Positions 44,862-55,962 of a DNA stretch of 64,000 nucleotides are shown one piece after another (position 1 is the stretch's first letter; each line of letters begins with the position of its first letter). Location of the stretch: positions 4,216,001-4,280,000 of the forward strand of contig NC_063013.1 of the NCBI RefSeq assembly GCF_020509005.1, in the 5' to 3' direction. Source of the stretch: Fulvia fulva (taxonomy: Eukaryota > Ascomycota > Dothideomycetes > Mycosphaerellales > Mycosphaerellaceae). The notes below the pieces were generated by a model. That model made no database searches and was not told the DNA's origin. It saw only the letters and a program-made list of their open reading frames with translations. The translations under genes and the position numbers were made by a program.

Positions 44862-45936
44862 CAAGGAAGGAATCGTATTTAGCAAGCTAGCTACGAGATA
44901 AGGTGACAAGTCTTAACCGCGCTTTCCCACTCATCTAGCACCACCGTGTAGCCTCGTTTCGAGAGGTTAGCCCGGAGCAAAAGCTTCCCTCTACGCCCTC
45001 CCTCCCTGTTTGCTCCTTAAGCCAATATCCACCTCCATAGGCCTAAGCCCTTTAGTGCTCTCTATTGACCGACATGCGCATCCGTCCTCTCGGGCTGTAC
45101 AGACAGTGTCAGCCGTCGCTGCCAGTGTACACCACGCCCCAGGTTTTGACGCCCTTCGCGTTACCGCAGCCTATCTCTAGAAAGCGGCCGTCCATGCCTC
45201 GCAGGTTTGCTCGGGGCACACACCACGCCGGGCAGCGTACTCCTTGCGTTTCCACCTACTAACCAATATGAAGTTCCTTATCACCCTGCCCTCGATCCTC
45301 CCCGATCACAGAACTAATCCACTTGCATTGTACGTCTTTTCCCCGTCCTAACAGCCGTCTTTTCCTTGCTCAGGCTATCGTCTTTTCCTCGTCGCAATCT
45401 ACCATGTCAGACTAGGTGCGTTGTGTAGCGGGACAGGCAGTGCCTTAGGCAAAACCCTCGTTCCCATACCGGGTGTTCAACAGGCCCTTATAGGCTTCGT
45501 CGCGTGTCCACCTACCCACCGCATTGCCCGCTGGCAAACACCAGATTGTTTCGTAGTCCGCTCGACGCCGTTGCATAGTCCGCTCAGTTGTTGTTCTGTA
45601 GTCCGCTCGTCCAATGTTCGTCGCTCAGCCCGCTCGGTTTGCGGTCTCCGGAGGTGAAAATTCTGCACTCATACCAGAGGTGTCCTGTCGAGCGTATAGG
45701 CCACGGTTCCGCGCCCTTCTTACACGTAGAAAGAAGAGGGACTCGCTCCCGACACGAGTACACGCTCGTCGGATGGTTTTCATACCCGTTTTGCTGGTAG
45801 TCCTCTGTTCGCCGCGGCTTCGCCTACGTTGCGCGCCCGCCGCGCCCACGACGCTCCAGCGTGAGAATACTTGGCTCTCTCGTAGCTAGACGAGAGGTTC
45901 GTAGCCGACACCACGTACAGGTGATTCTCGTCGTCG
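44862..45936 (-). repeat. Module R2, longer copy (about 1.08 kb), un-RIPed
   Basis: Its sense is taken from the attached LINE: the 5' end is at 45936-45939 (GGTCGACGACGAG) and the 3' joint is at 44862. No ORF exceeds about 91 codons on either strand, and none is preserved as coding in the RIPed copy. It carries short spaced motifs: cgtcttttcc three times at exact 23-bp steps (45333, 45356, 45379), and tagtccgctc at 45554, 45576 and 45599 plus a variant at 45626. It may derive from a non-coding RNA. The 1.1-kb WEIRD module of MINE elements is a possible analogue; identity is untested. Confidence 0.7.
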
Positions 45937-46051
45937 ACCTTTAGTACTAAATACTATTCTACTTTATACCTTCGTATACTATATTAGTCCTTCCTCCTTC
46001 CCTATTACGTGTCCTAACTTCCGTACACATATATACTATACCTATTTAACA

Positions 46052-46250
46052 GGTTATAAGCCCGGGTTTGCTTAATAGGACATAGATATACTAAGGAAGT
46101 ACGACGTAGGGTATTATACCCTATACCTAGAATCCGTACGGTAACGTACTAATAGACTCGGGGAGTCTACTATACGGAACGCTACTAACAGACTCGGGGA
46201 GTCTAAGCTTATTCTAACTACCGTAGTTAAGTAGAGCTTACTACACATCT
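46052..46250 (+). other. Primer-binding site and leader of copia-3
   Basis: ggttataagcccggg (46052-46066) is the copia-1 PBS with one TG-to-TA change. The leader that follows is RIPed. Confidence 0.65.
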
Positions 46251-49200
46251 AAGGCTACCTTCGCTATAGAAGACTTTACGAGTTACGAGGGCCCCCGGAA
46301 GGTCGGCCCTACGCTTACTTATAAGAACTAGAAGCGCTAGTTCGTTATACTACGAGACTATCTCGAAAGCCGGGAGGTATTCTAGGTTATCGACGACTCG
46401 TCGGCTAATCTCCTAGAATCCGTTACGCCTAAGATCACTTCGAAGGCGAACGGTATAGCGAGATATACTATCTTAGTATATTTATCCGAGGAGGATAACT
46501 AAGAAATCTTAGATATACGAGAAGCGAAAGAAATCTAGAAACTTCTATAGAAGAAGTATAGTAAGGTCTATAAGGCACACGTAGTAGCGCTTATAAAATA
46601 GCTAGTGTCGTTTAAGCTACCGGACGATTAGACAATTAGACAAGGGTAGATATATCTAGGTAACGTATCTATATAGATTGCCGAAACAGATAGTAAAGAG
46701 ACCTACTATAAGGATCCTATCCGGAGGTTTAAGTATCTACTAAGTAGCCTCCCGGACGCCTATACTAGTACTAGGGACACTATCCTAGCCTAGCCAAACC
46801 TAGGCTAGGAATCCGCTATAACCTTACTTAAATCCTACGAATTATAGATCTAAGAGAGTAAGGGCGAGACCGCTCTATACTCCTAGAGGCAAGGGGGTAA
46901 GAGCGGCTACTTTGTCTATAATAGTAACTACCTAGTTATATTGTGCCCGGAACTAGATTCCGTAAAGGAGTTTATTAAAAAGAAGAATACCTAGAAGTAA
47001 CCGGAAAAGAAGTCCTACGAAGAGCTAGTCCGGGATCTAGAGAAGGCCTAAAACGCCCTTAAGAAGTCTAAGAAACAGTATAAGGATAGGAGAAGCCAAT
47101 CCGATAACAAGACAAAGGCAAAGGCGACGCGAGCCTATACCTTACGAGAAAGCGATACCGAGGAAATATACGACGACGAAGTCGCCTATTCTACTACCGA
47201 AGTAAAAGGCAAGTTTCCCGCCTCCGAATAGTTACTAGACTCCTATACCTCCTTATACATAACTAATAATAAGTCTCTATTCAGATCGCTTAGGAAACTA
47301 GTAAGAAGGAAAGTAATTAAAGTCGGTAGGGGGTACCTAGATATATTCTATAAAGGGATAGTAACTATAGGAGGCCTAACGGAGAAACAAATTACGCTAG
47401 AGAAAGTCTTGTTTATTCCTAATCTCGGAGTTAATCTGGTTTTATAGAGGCAATTTAGTAAGCAATTTGATGTCGAACCTCTAAATTTTATACTTAAGTA
47501 TAAGAGCGGAAAGCCTATCGTACGAACAGTACTACGAGGGGGGGTACCGGTAGTATCTTCGATATCCGACTCCCTAAACTAGGTAGATAATAGACCCCCG
47601 GAGATACTATACGAGGAAGCTCTAGCCGCGGTAACTACCGAGGATTAGTAGGAGCTTTAGTATAGAAGATTCGTATACCTAGGTAAAGGATTACTCCGGA
47701 ACGTCTATAGGGTAAGTAATAAGAAGGACCCGATTTCTATCCCGGACGAGTATAACTATAAGGTATACTCTATTACAAATATACGGAAGTTTAAAGGCGC
47801 TATCGTAGAACGAAAGAACGAAAGACTTGCGCTTATATCTATCGATATCTACGGACCCTTCGAAAATACGACATCTAGGCTAGGTTTTAAATACTAGCTA
47901 GAGATCGTAGATAACTTCTTAAGAAAGAAGTAGGTAATCCCGCTTAAGAACAAATCCGACGTACCGTAAGTACTACGATAATAGCGGCTAACTATAGAGA
48001 AAGTATCGAAATACGACGTAAGAGTAGTACGGAGTAATAATATACCTAAGCTACTAATAGTTCTAAAAGAATAGGAGAAAGAATCGGGGGTTTAATACGA
48101 TACGACGGATACTTATAACTCTATACAAAACGGAGTAGTAGAAAGGTCAATCTAGGCATCGGAGAACGCGATCCGCGTAATACTCGAGGAATTAGGGATG
48201 CCGGTAGAATTCTAGCCTAAAGCGCTAGAGATATAGGCGGTTATACGTAACCTACTACCGAACGGACCGTTACTTAACGGTGTCTAACTTTCGCCGGAAG
48301 AAGCATTTACTAGCAAAGTACCGACGGTAGATCACCTAAGAGTATAGGGTTGTAGGGTAGTGGTTTACGTAGAACCGAAATTATATCTAAAGGGGCTACG
48401 ATAGGATAAGTTAATAAACCGGGGTAAGGAAGCTGTTTTCGTTAGATACGGTTAATCGACTAAGTAATAGTTATTCTAGGAGCTAGATATACGAGCTATA
48501 AGGTAGTATAGCTAAGTAGATTAGTTCGAAAACGAGAAGGAGGGAGATCTAGATTTAGGTATCTCCTTTACGAACTAACCTAGTAAGGCACCCGAACGAA
48601 GGCTAGTCGTTCGACTACCGGCGGTTTCGCGACTACTACTATAGCGACTAGCGGATGCCCCGATAGCAATCTTACGATCCTCGGGTAGTATAATACCTAG
48701 GCCTAACGAGGGTCGACTACCGGCGGTCTTATAACTACTACTATAGCGACTAGCAGATGCCCCGATAGTAATCTTACGATCCTCGGGTAGTATAATACCT
48801 AGGCCTAACGAGAGTAACTCCTCTATAGAAGAACCGACCTAGCTAATCCCCGCTCCCTACGTAGAGACCGAACCCGCTACGGCTAAGGACAAAGGACTAA
48901 CTGTCTTAAGACCGCTCTATATCTAATTTCCCGGTAGACTAGATAATATCGCGGACTATAAGAAGATCGAGGAAACCCCGGAGCTACTAGAACTAATCGT
49001 CCGGAGGAAAAGGACTAGGGATCCTAACGATAACTACGGCTAGGACTAGGACTATAAGGCTAAGCACTACAAAGCTATAATAGCTTTGTTCTACTAACTG
49101 CCCTAGGTAAATGATAGACTTACCGATACCGACGAACGTATATTTATAGCTACGGTAGAGGAACTGTTTAACGAAGTCTAAGAATACGCCTTTACTACAT

Positions 49201-50850
49201 TCGGACCCGGTATCGCCTACTAATAGAAAGTACCTATCCCGAAGATATATAAGGCTACGGTAGGGGATCCTAAATAGGGCTACTTATAGAAGGACGCTAT
49301 CGATACCGAGCTGCTCTCGTTATTAAGTAACAATACCTAGGAAACGGCTATCGCTCTAAGGGGGGCGAATATAGTTATCTCTAAGTAGGTCTTTAACGTA
49401 AAGAGACTTATTAGCGGAGCAATCGAAAAGTTCAAGGCAAGACTTATCGTAAGAGGGTTTTTATAGAAATTTGGTATTGACTTCGAAGAGACATTTATAC
49501 CTATAGTACGCTATAATACCCTAAGGGTCTTTATAGTAGTAGTTTATAAGCGGGATCTCGAGATACACTAGGTCGACGTTAACAATGCGTTTACCTAAAG
49601 CTACCTAGCCGAAGACATCTATATAAAACCCCTACTAGGAGTCGAAACCCTACCGAACACGGTCCTTAAGGTACTCCGGAGTTTCTACGGCCTAAAGTAG
49701 GTAGCTAGAGACTAGAACAAGCTCTATGTCGCTACGTTAGTCAAAATGGGATTCTACTAGTCCGAGGTAGACCTATATCTCCTAAATTATACTAAGAGAG
49801 ACATTATACTACTTATCTATATAGACGACATACCTATTATAGTACTAAGGTTAGCCGACATCTAATAGTTTAAGAAGTAGTTCGCGTAATACTTTAAGAT
49901 TAAGGATCTCGGGGAACCGGAGAATCTACTAGGACTAAAGATTACTCGCGATAGGCGTAACGGTACCCTAAAACTCGACTAGGGCTATTATATCCGTAAG
50001 GCCCTTACTAAAATAGACATAGTAAAAGAAAAGGCAAGCCTAACACTCTTACTAATAGATAGTTACGATGACCTCCGTCCTATAGCCCCGAACGACGAGA
50101 GATATAGTAAGGATAACTACTAGAGTGATAATAGGACCTAGATATAGCTAATGACTATAACGAGACCGGACCTAGCCTTCCTAATCGGGAGAACTAGCAC
50201 ATATGTCGCGGATTTAACAAAGCGGTATATAAAAGCACTAAAGAAGGTCTCGAGATACCTAGGGTCGTTCCCCGACCTAGGGTTAATATTTAGACGTAGT
50301 AGCGGTGCCCTAACCGGATACTTAGACTCCGACTACGCGATAGATCGAGTAGACAGGGTCTTAATTCTAGGACATGTCTAGCTAGTATACGGTACGCCTA
50401 TATCCTAGATAAGTAAGAAGCAAAAGTCTATAGTAATCTCTACTATAGAGGTAGAGTTTATAGCGATAAACGCCGCCGCGAAATAATCCTAGTTCCTAGC
50501 GGCTATCCTCCGAGAGATAAACTGCCCGGGGCTAGTAGGAGACTACTCTTTCTAACTAACAGTCCTAGCCGATAAGAGTACCGTCGACGAACTGAGACTA
50601 GTACGCCTTATAGGGGATAACTAGGCGGCTCTGACCTTAGTTAAGGACGCCTATATCTACGAAAGATCTAAGTATATTAATGTTGCCTACAATTATATTA
50701 GGCACCTCTAGTAGTAGAGGAAGATCAAAGTAGAGTACTACTATACTAAGGAGATAGTAGTAGATAGTTTGACTAAACCGCTAGCCGGTCCCTAGTTCTA
50801 GACCTTCGTACGATAGCTATAGCTAGTATAGTAGGAACAATAGTTCCTTA
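46250..50850 (+). pseudogene. Gag-Pol polyprotein of copia-3 (RIPed)
   Basis: It is collinear with copia-1 when read through stops. The protease remnant is near 47190-47260 (EVKGKFPASE-x-LLDS, matching EVQGKFPSSEWLLDS). The integrase Asp region is near 47840 (SIDIYGPF) and the Glu near 48140 (NGVVERSI). RT runs from about 49250 to 49900 (AIEKFKARLIVRGF, VDVNNAFT, IDDIPI). RNase H extends to about 50790 (YLDSDYAIDR; the open piece is 50151-50381). Family resemblance to copia-1 is clear at protein level. It is not expressible. Confidence 0.85.
48612..48815 (+). repeat. 102-bp in-frame tandem duplication in the copia-3 IN-RT linker
   Basis: Two head-to-tail copies begin cgactaccggcgg at 48612 and 48714. 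The period of 102 bp is 34 codons, so the frame was kept. The units differ mostly at CpA or TpG sites, so the duplication predates the last RIP. Confidence 0.8.
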
Positions 50851-50870
50851 CCTTACGACCTAAGTAGGAG

Positions 50871-51209
50871 TGTTACGAATATAGGTTAGTAGGTATATCG
50901 TACGGTACTAAGACTAACTTAGTATACACTAAGCTAGTCGAGATAATAGTACGGCAATACTATTATAACACCGTACGAATCGTAGGATAAGACATAGGTA
51001 AAACCGATAAGGCGTAGTAAAACAGAACTAGGACTAGAGCAATATCCCTCTATATAGGTATAAGAGACGTAGTCTCTATACCGATAGTAGAGATACCTTT
51101 AGTACTAAATACTGTTCTACTATATACCTTCGTATACTACATTAGTCCTTCCTCCTTCCCTATTACGTATCCTAACTTCCGTATATATACACACTGTACC
51201 TATTTAACA
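50871..51209 (+). repeat. 3' LTR of copia-3
   Basis: The 339-bp LTR starts TGTTACGAAT and ends TATTTAACA. It matches the split 5' LTR (43260-43500 and 45954-46051). Confidence 0.88.
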
Positions 51210-52814
51210 CTTACGTCTATATTAAGCATATCTTCTTACGCTACGGATTACTAAAGACGATTATATCGGACCGCGGACCTTAATAGATTTTAGCCTTTTA
51301 GGGACGCCTTTATAAACTACTATAGATTAGGCGTAAGATCTCTACTGGGTATTATCCTAAGACCGATAGACAGAGCGAGAATATGATTAAGATAATAGAG
51401 TAATATCTACGCGTATTTATTAGCTATATATAAGATGACTAGCCGGACTAGTTACCGCTCGTAGAATTTATAGCTAATGACTATGTCTCTAAAACTACTA
51501 GTATAAGCCCCTTTATAGCTAATATTAGTAAGAATCCGAGATACGTAGATATAGAGCTCAACCTACCTATATAGCTACTCCTATATAAATAACGTCTAGA
51601 CGCGGAATTAGTAAATGCCTTCGTATAGCGTATAACAGAGCTTCGCTATAAACTACGAGACTCGATAGAGATAGTATAAGCGTCGTAAGCCGAGTACGTA
51701 AATAAACACCGTACGATCGTACTATAATATAAAGTAGGTAATATAGTACACCTTAGTACTCGTAACAAGCGTACTAAGCGCCCGTTAAAGAAACTTAACT
51801 ACCGCTATACCGGACCTTATACGATCACTAAAGTACTACTATATAATACGTATTACCTAGATTTACCGCGATCGCTAAGCAACTTATATAACGGCTTCTA
51901 CGCTAACCTACTAATACCGGTATACGAACCGATACTAGGCTAAGTATAACTACTACTAGTACCTATAGAGGTAGAAGACGATAATAGCGATATAAGTACG
52001 TATTAGTTACTAGATACGATACTAGATATAAAGAGTACACTACCGCCGGGACTAGCGCTACGTAGTAGAAGGAAGGAGAGACGATACGGGTATCTAGTAT
52101 AATAGGTTAGTCATAGTGAGCCTACTTAGGAGCCCGCTAAGGAGTTAATAGATACTACCGCCGCCTCTATCGCGGACTTCTACTATAACTATCCTACGAA
52201 GGATAGGCTAGCCGGCTTTATACTACTACTAGGGTGGATTCCGAACGAGGATATACCCGAAGACAGTATAATTAGCGATACTATCAACGCTTCGTTAATA
52301 GCTACGTCTAACCTAGTAACTATAGGAGGGCTACGTATACTAATTACGTAGGTGCCTATAGCTCTACTACCGGTTAAGAGCTACGAGCCTAAGACTAGTA
52401 TAAGTAAAGACCCGTAGGCGGCTACTTTAAGAAAGATAACCGATAGTAGGTAAGTATAAGACAAGCGTTAACGCGAATAGTAGTCTTCTTTTAACTTAGT
52501 AACTATAGCTATACCGCTGATATTAGTTAGTAATAGGTACTATAGCTCTTCCTTAATATAAGTAATAGAAGCTATAACGAACTCTTTCGCGGAGTTTGTA
52601 AATCGCTACGATAAGCACGAAATTACGACTTATATAGGCTAGGTTAGCTACCGCGGAGGATACGATAATACCGACCGAGGTAGTAACGACGATATAATAG
52701 CGGATAGAATACATAATAGAAGTAATAGAAATAACGATATAGAGGATGATACTACTTTCGTAGTAGCGATAATGCGAGCTTAAGGGACTGAGCGCCATTT
52801 TAAAGGGGGGGTAG
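51210..52814 (+). pseudogene. Gypsy-3 integrase C-terminal half and long C-terminal extension (RIPed)
   Basis: It resumes the integrase core interrupted at 43259 (about 51210-51600), followed by the integrase C-terminal region at about 51700-51950. After that come about 850 bases (51960-52810) of RIPed, charged, low-complexity coding-like sequence for which I recognise no domain. The element's 3' LTR follows. A clear chromodomain was not seen. Confidence 0.65.
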
Positions 52815-52972
52815 TATTACGGCCCTAGGCCTAGTAAATAGTTAGCTAGTATATAGGTCACGTGACCGCGCGTCACTAGCGCGCCTCGGCCGTATATAAC
52901 CTCGGCGCACCTCGCGCTCCTCTTTCCTACGTACCTAGCTACTTTATTTTAATACGATTATAAACCGTTATA
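52815..52972 (+). repeat. 3' LTR of gypsy-3
   Basis: 158 bp, RIPed at its ends (TATTACGG...CCGTTATA), and followed by the TSD gtagt. Confidence 0.88.
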
Positions 52973-52977
52973 GTAGT

Positions 52978-53165
52978 ATAAGAAACCCGTCCTTATTAAA
53001 TTCGATAGTACGCTCGTTATTAATCTACTACCTACTATAATATTGATCTAAGCCCTTCCTCTTCTTCTCTTTCGGTTAAATGATACCGTTACTATCGATA
53101 TAGTACTTCGCCTTTATATAGTTCGAAGTACTAGTCGTAGAGACGTTAGTCTTATAGATACTCTT
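52978..53165 (-). pseudogene. hAT transposase fragment between gypsy-3 and copia-4 (RIPed)
   Basis: It continues the hAT reading upstream of 35291. It is probably the N-terminal, DNA-binding part, but no intact zinc-finger signature survives. Copia-4 interrupts it at 53166. Confidence 0.45.
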
Positions 53166-53399
53166 TATTAAATAGGTACGAGTTACGTAGTAGTAGAAGA
53201 CGGCGGATTATACGAAAGACGAAGAAGGACCTAATAGGATAGCGTGTATCTATATATAGTATCGCTAGTATTAGTATAGGTAGATACTAGGTGTCCGGAT
53301 GTTTACTAGCCTATAGGCTAGTAAAACCTAGTTACGTAATCTAGTTATATAACACATCTATACCTATATACTTGACCTACGGCCTATATGTTCTTAACA
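53166..53399 (-). repeat. 3' LTR of copia-4
   Basis: 234 bp, matching 60913-61146 with a handful of CpA/TpG-type differences. Confidence 0.88.
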
Positions 53400-53525
53400 C
53401 TCCTACTTAGGCCACATAGTCTCCTATAATCCCTTTACGTAAGCTAGAGCTGCCTTATAAAGTTTTAGAACTACTAGCTATTAAGGGGCTTTATTAACCT
53501 ATTAGTAGCTATGTCCTTTATATAG

Positions 53526-55950
53526 ATAGATAGATATTTCATTAAGCTGTTATAGTGTCCTTTGGCCTATATAGCTATACTATCTTGTTTTTGTATATAT
53601 AGAGGGGAAACCGTATTAGTAAAAACCCCTCCTCCTTTCCGCCTGTCTTTTCCTCCTTGTTATCGTCTTAAATTTCCCTTGTTAGGGGTACGCTAGTGTC
53701 ATAGGCCTGCCCTAATGACTACCTTATCTACAATCCCCCTCGCTTCCGCCTCTTGTCTATCTACTCCTCCGTCTCGCTCGCGAGGCTAAACTACTAGAGG
53801 TATCCCTACTATAGTATCTACCGAGAGATTCGGCGAATGTTACCTTTGTCCCTAATAATTGACTTGTAGTCTCTCCTTCCCGCTTAGTGCCTCCAATTTC
53901 CCCTACCTCTCGCCTACTACGGGCATCTTAGTAGTATATGTTCTAGGTTTTACGATAGGTAGCTACACTAGTAGGCTGGGCTATAGATGTCTAGTACGCG
54001 TCTCCTGAATAGGTAGGCCCTTAATCTAATGTATTCGGACCTGATTTGGATCGCTATACTTGCTTCGGCCCTTGTTAGGTCCCTATATAGCTAGTAATTG
54101 TGTCTCTAGAAGGCTCGGAGCGCTATCGGGCCTATTGTCTTAGGGGGCTTCCTTTTCTAGTCCTGCTCCTATAGGTAGCTCGCTATCTATTCCGCTAGGC
54201 TTTAGGTCTTAGCCTTGCTCCCGCCGGCCTAGCGAGTCCTACGCTCCTCCTCCTTTCGTGCTAGCCATTCGGTACTTGTCTATACGGCCGTAAAGGTAGT
54301 AAGGTCATCCTCTTTTTGGCTTGTCCTATGTCCTACCCTTCTCCGGTAGAGGCTTTCTATCTTATTCTTTGCCTCCTAGATCGTGGTTTATACTAGGTAA
54401 CCTGTCGTCTTTACCGCGTATTGAATTCTTATTCCCCGGATATACTAGCCGATTAGTAGTATTCCTGTCTCTATTTCTACCGTACTTATTAACGTTGTCT
54501 TATATACGCCTAGTACCCTACGTAGGTTGCCTACCTATGTCCTGTTTAGGGGTTGCTCTATCCGTTTCGGGATCGGCTTGCCTACGCCTCCTGTTCCCTA
54601 AATCTATGCCCCGTATAATATAGCTAGTCTAACGATCGCCTTATATATTACTCTTGCCTTATCGAATGTTACTCCCTATATAGATGCCGTAAGCCTCTTT
54701 ATCGAGGCTTTATTAACTTGCGCTCGACTCTAGGCTTTCTTAATCTATACATTCTAGCTTAGCTTCGGGTCGAGCTAGATCCCTAGTACTCGTAGCTCCG
54801 CTAATAGCTTAGTCTCGTAGCCTTGGATTCTTACCGCCGCCTTTATATTATAGTGTGTTCTCGCTTTACTAAAGTATATAAGTTAGTACTTTTTAGGGGC
54901 GAACCGGGCACTATACTTCTTTGCCTACTCCTCGTATTTCTTGTGCCTATCTTTAAGGAGGCGACAGTTCTCTTCTGTCGAGTCTGACTAGGCTAGGATG
55001 TTTGTATCGTCTACGAACCCCGATACTAAGGTTTAATTTACACCTCTATAGGTCTAAGCCCTTTAGTGCTCTCTATTAACCGATATGCGTATCCGTCCTC
55101 TCGGGCTATATAGACAGTGTTAGCCGTCGCTACTAGTATATACTACGCCCTAGGTTTTGACGCCCTTCGCGTTACCGTAGCCTATCTCTAGAAAGCGGCC
55201 GTCTATACCTCGTAGGTTTGCTCGGGGCATACACTACGCCGGGTAGCGTACCCCTTACGTTTCTACCTACTAACTAATATAAAGTTCCTTATTACCCTAC
55301 CCTCGATCCTCCCCGATTATAGAACTAATCCACTTGTATTATATGTCTTTTCCCCGTCCTAATAGCCGTCTTTTCCTTACTTAGGCTATCGTCTTTTCCT
55401 CGTCGCAATCTACTATATTAGACTAGGTACGTTATGTAGCGGGATAGGTAGTGCCTTAGGCAAAACCCTCGTTCCTATACCGGGTGTTTAATAGGTCCTT
55501 ATAGGCTTCGTCGCGTGTCTACCTACCTACCGTATTACCCGCTAGTAAACACTAGATTGTTTCGTAGTCCGCTCGACGCCGTTATATAGTCCGCTTAGTT
55601 GTTGTTCTATAGTCCGCTCGTCTAATGTTCGTCGCTTAACCCGCTCGGTTTACGGTCTCCGGAGGTGAAAATTCTATACTTATACTAGAGGTGTCCTATC
55701 GAGCGTATAGGCCACGGTTCCGCGCCCTTCTTATACGTAGAAAGAAGAGGGACTCGCTCCCGACACGAGTACACGCTCGTCGGATAGTTTTTATACCCGT
55801 TTTGCTAGTAGTCCTCTATTCGCCGCGGCTTCGCCTACGTTACGCGCCCGTCGCGCCTACGACGCTCTAGCGTAAGAATACTTAGCTCTCTCGTAGCTAG
55901 ACGAGAGGTTCGTAGCCGATACTACGTATAGGTGATTCTCGTCGTCGACC
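53526..55950 (-). mobile_element. Chimeric retro-insertion: LINE family A 3' end fused to module R2 (RIPed)
   Basis: It is bounded by tcctttatatag (53514-53525 and 55951-55962). About 53526-55035 aligns with the LINE family A 3' part (11042 to about 12555), including the (TCTA)n tail. About 55036-55950 aligns with R2 (about 45028-45939). Both halves are heavily RIPed. The plus-strand ORF 54321-54623 is a shadow of the LINE ORF. Confidence 0.85.
55036..55950 (-). repeat. Module R2, shorter copy (about 0.91 kb), RIPed
   Basis: It aligns without large gaps to 45028-45939. Most differences are C-to-T at CpA or G-to-A at TpG in this copy. The 5' end (GGTCGACGACGAG on the minus strand) is the same as in the other copy. 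The 3' joint is about 165 bases shorter. Confidence 0.8.
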
Positions 55951-55962
55951 TCCTTTATATAG

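Larger units (their letters stand above)
43501..45936 (-). mobile_element. Chimeric retro-insertion: LINE family B 3' end fused to module R2
   Basis: A single insertion, bounded by acctttagtactaaata at 43484-43500 and 45937-45953, contains two unrelated parts. Positions 43501-44861 are the 3' part of LINE family B with its (TCTA)n tail. Positions 44862-45936 are a module with no long ORF that recurs at about 55036-55950 beside a different LINE. One TSD around both parts means they were inserted as one cDNA. Base composition shows little RIP. The duplication is 14-17 bp, depending on whether acc belongs to R2. Confidence 0.85.
43260..51209 (+). mobile_element. Copia-3: RIPed copia element of the copia-1 clade
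   Basis: The 5' LTR (43260-43500 plus 45954-46051, split by the LINE-B/R2 chimera) and the 3' LTR (50871-51209) begin TATTACGA and TGTTACGA and end TTTAACA. The target duplication is imperfect (cctac on the left, cttac on the right). A RIPed half-tRNA-Met PBS follows at 46052-46066. Gypsy-3 integrase coding continues on both sides. Confidence 0.88.
35292..52972 (+). mobile_element. Gypsy-3: RIP-degraded Ty3/gypsy element hosting two nested insertions
   Basis: Short 158-bp LTRs (35292-35449 and 52815-52972) are flanked by a perfect TSD gtagt (35287-35291 and 52973-52977) in the hAT gene. The interior holds gag, then LINE family A copy 2 (37839-40083), pol, copia-3 (43260-51209) and the remaining pol. 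Subtracting insertions, the element is about 7.5 kb. Confidence 0.9.

Noticed and set aside
45065..45889. Several 60-91 codon ORFs in module R2
   Set aside because: They overlap on both strands, contain no recognisable domain, and are not kept as coding in the RIPed copy. R2 is treated as non-coding.
52553..52798. 81-aa minus-strand Ile/Ser/Tyr-rich ORF
   Set aside because: Its composition comes from TpA-rich RIPed DNA, opposite the gypsy-3 C-terminal extension. There is no support.
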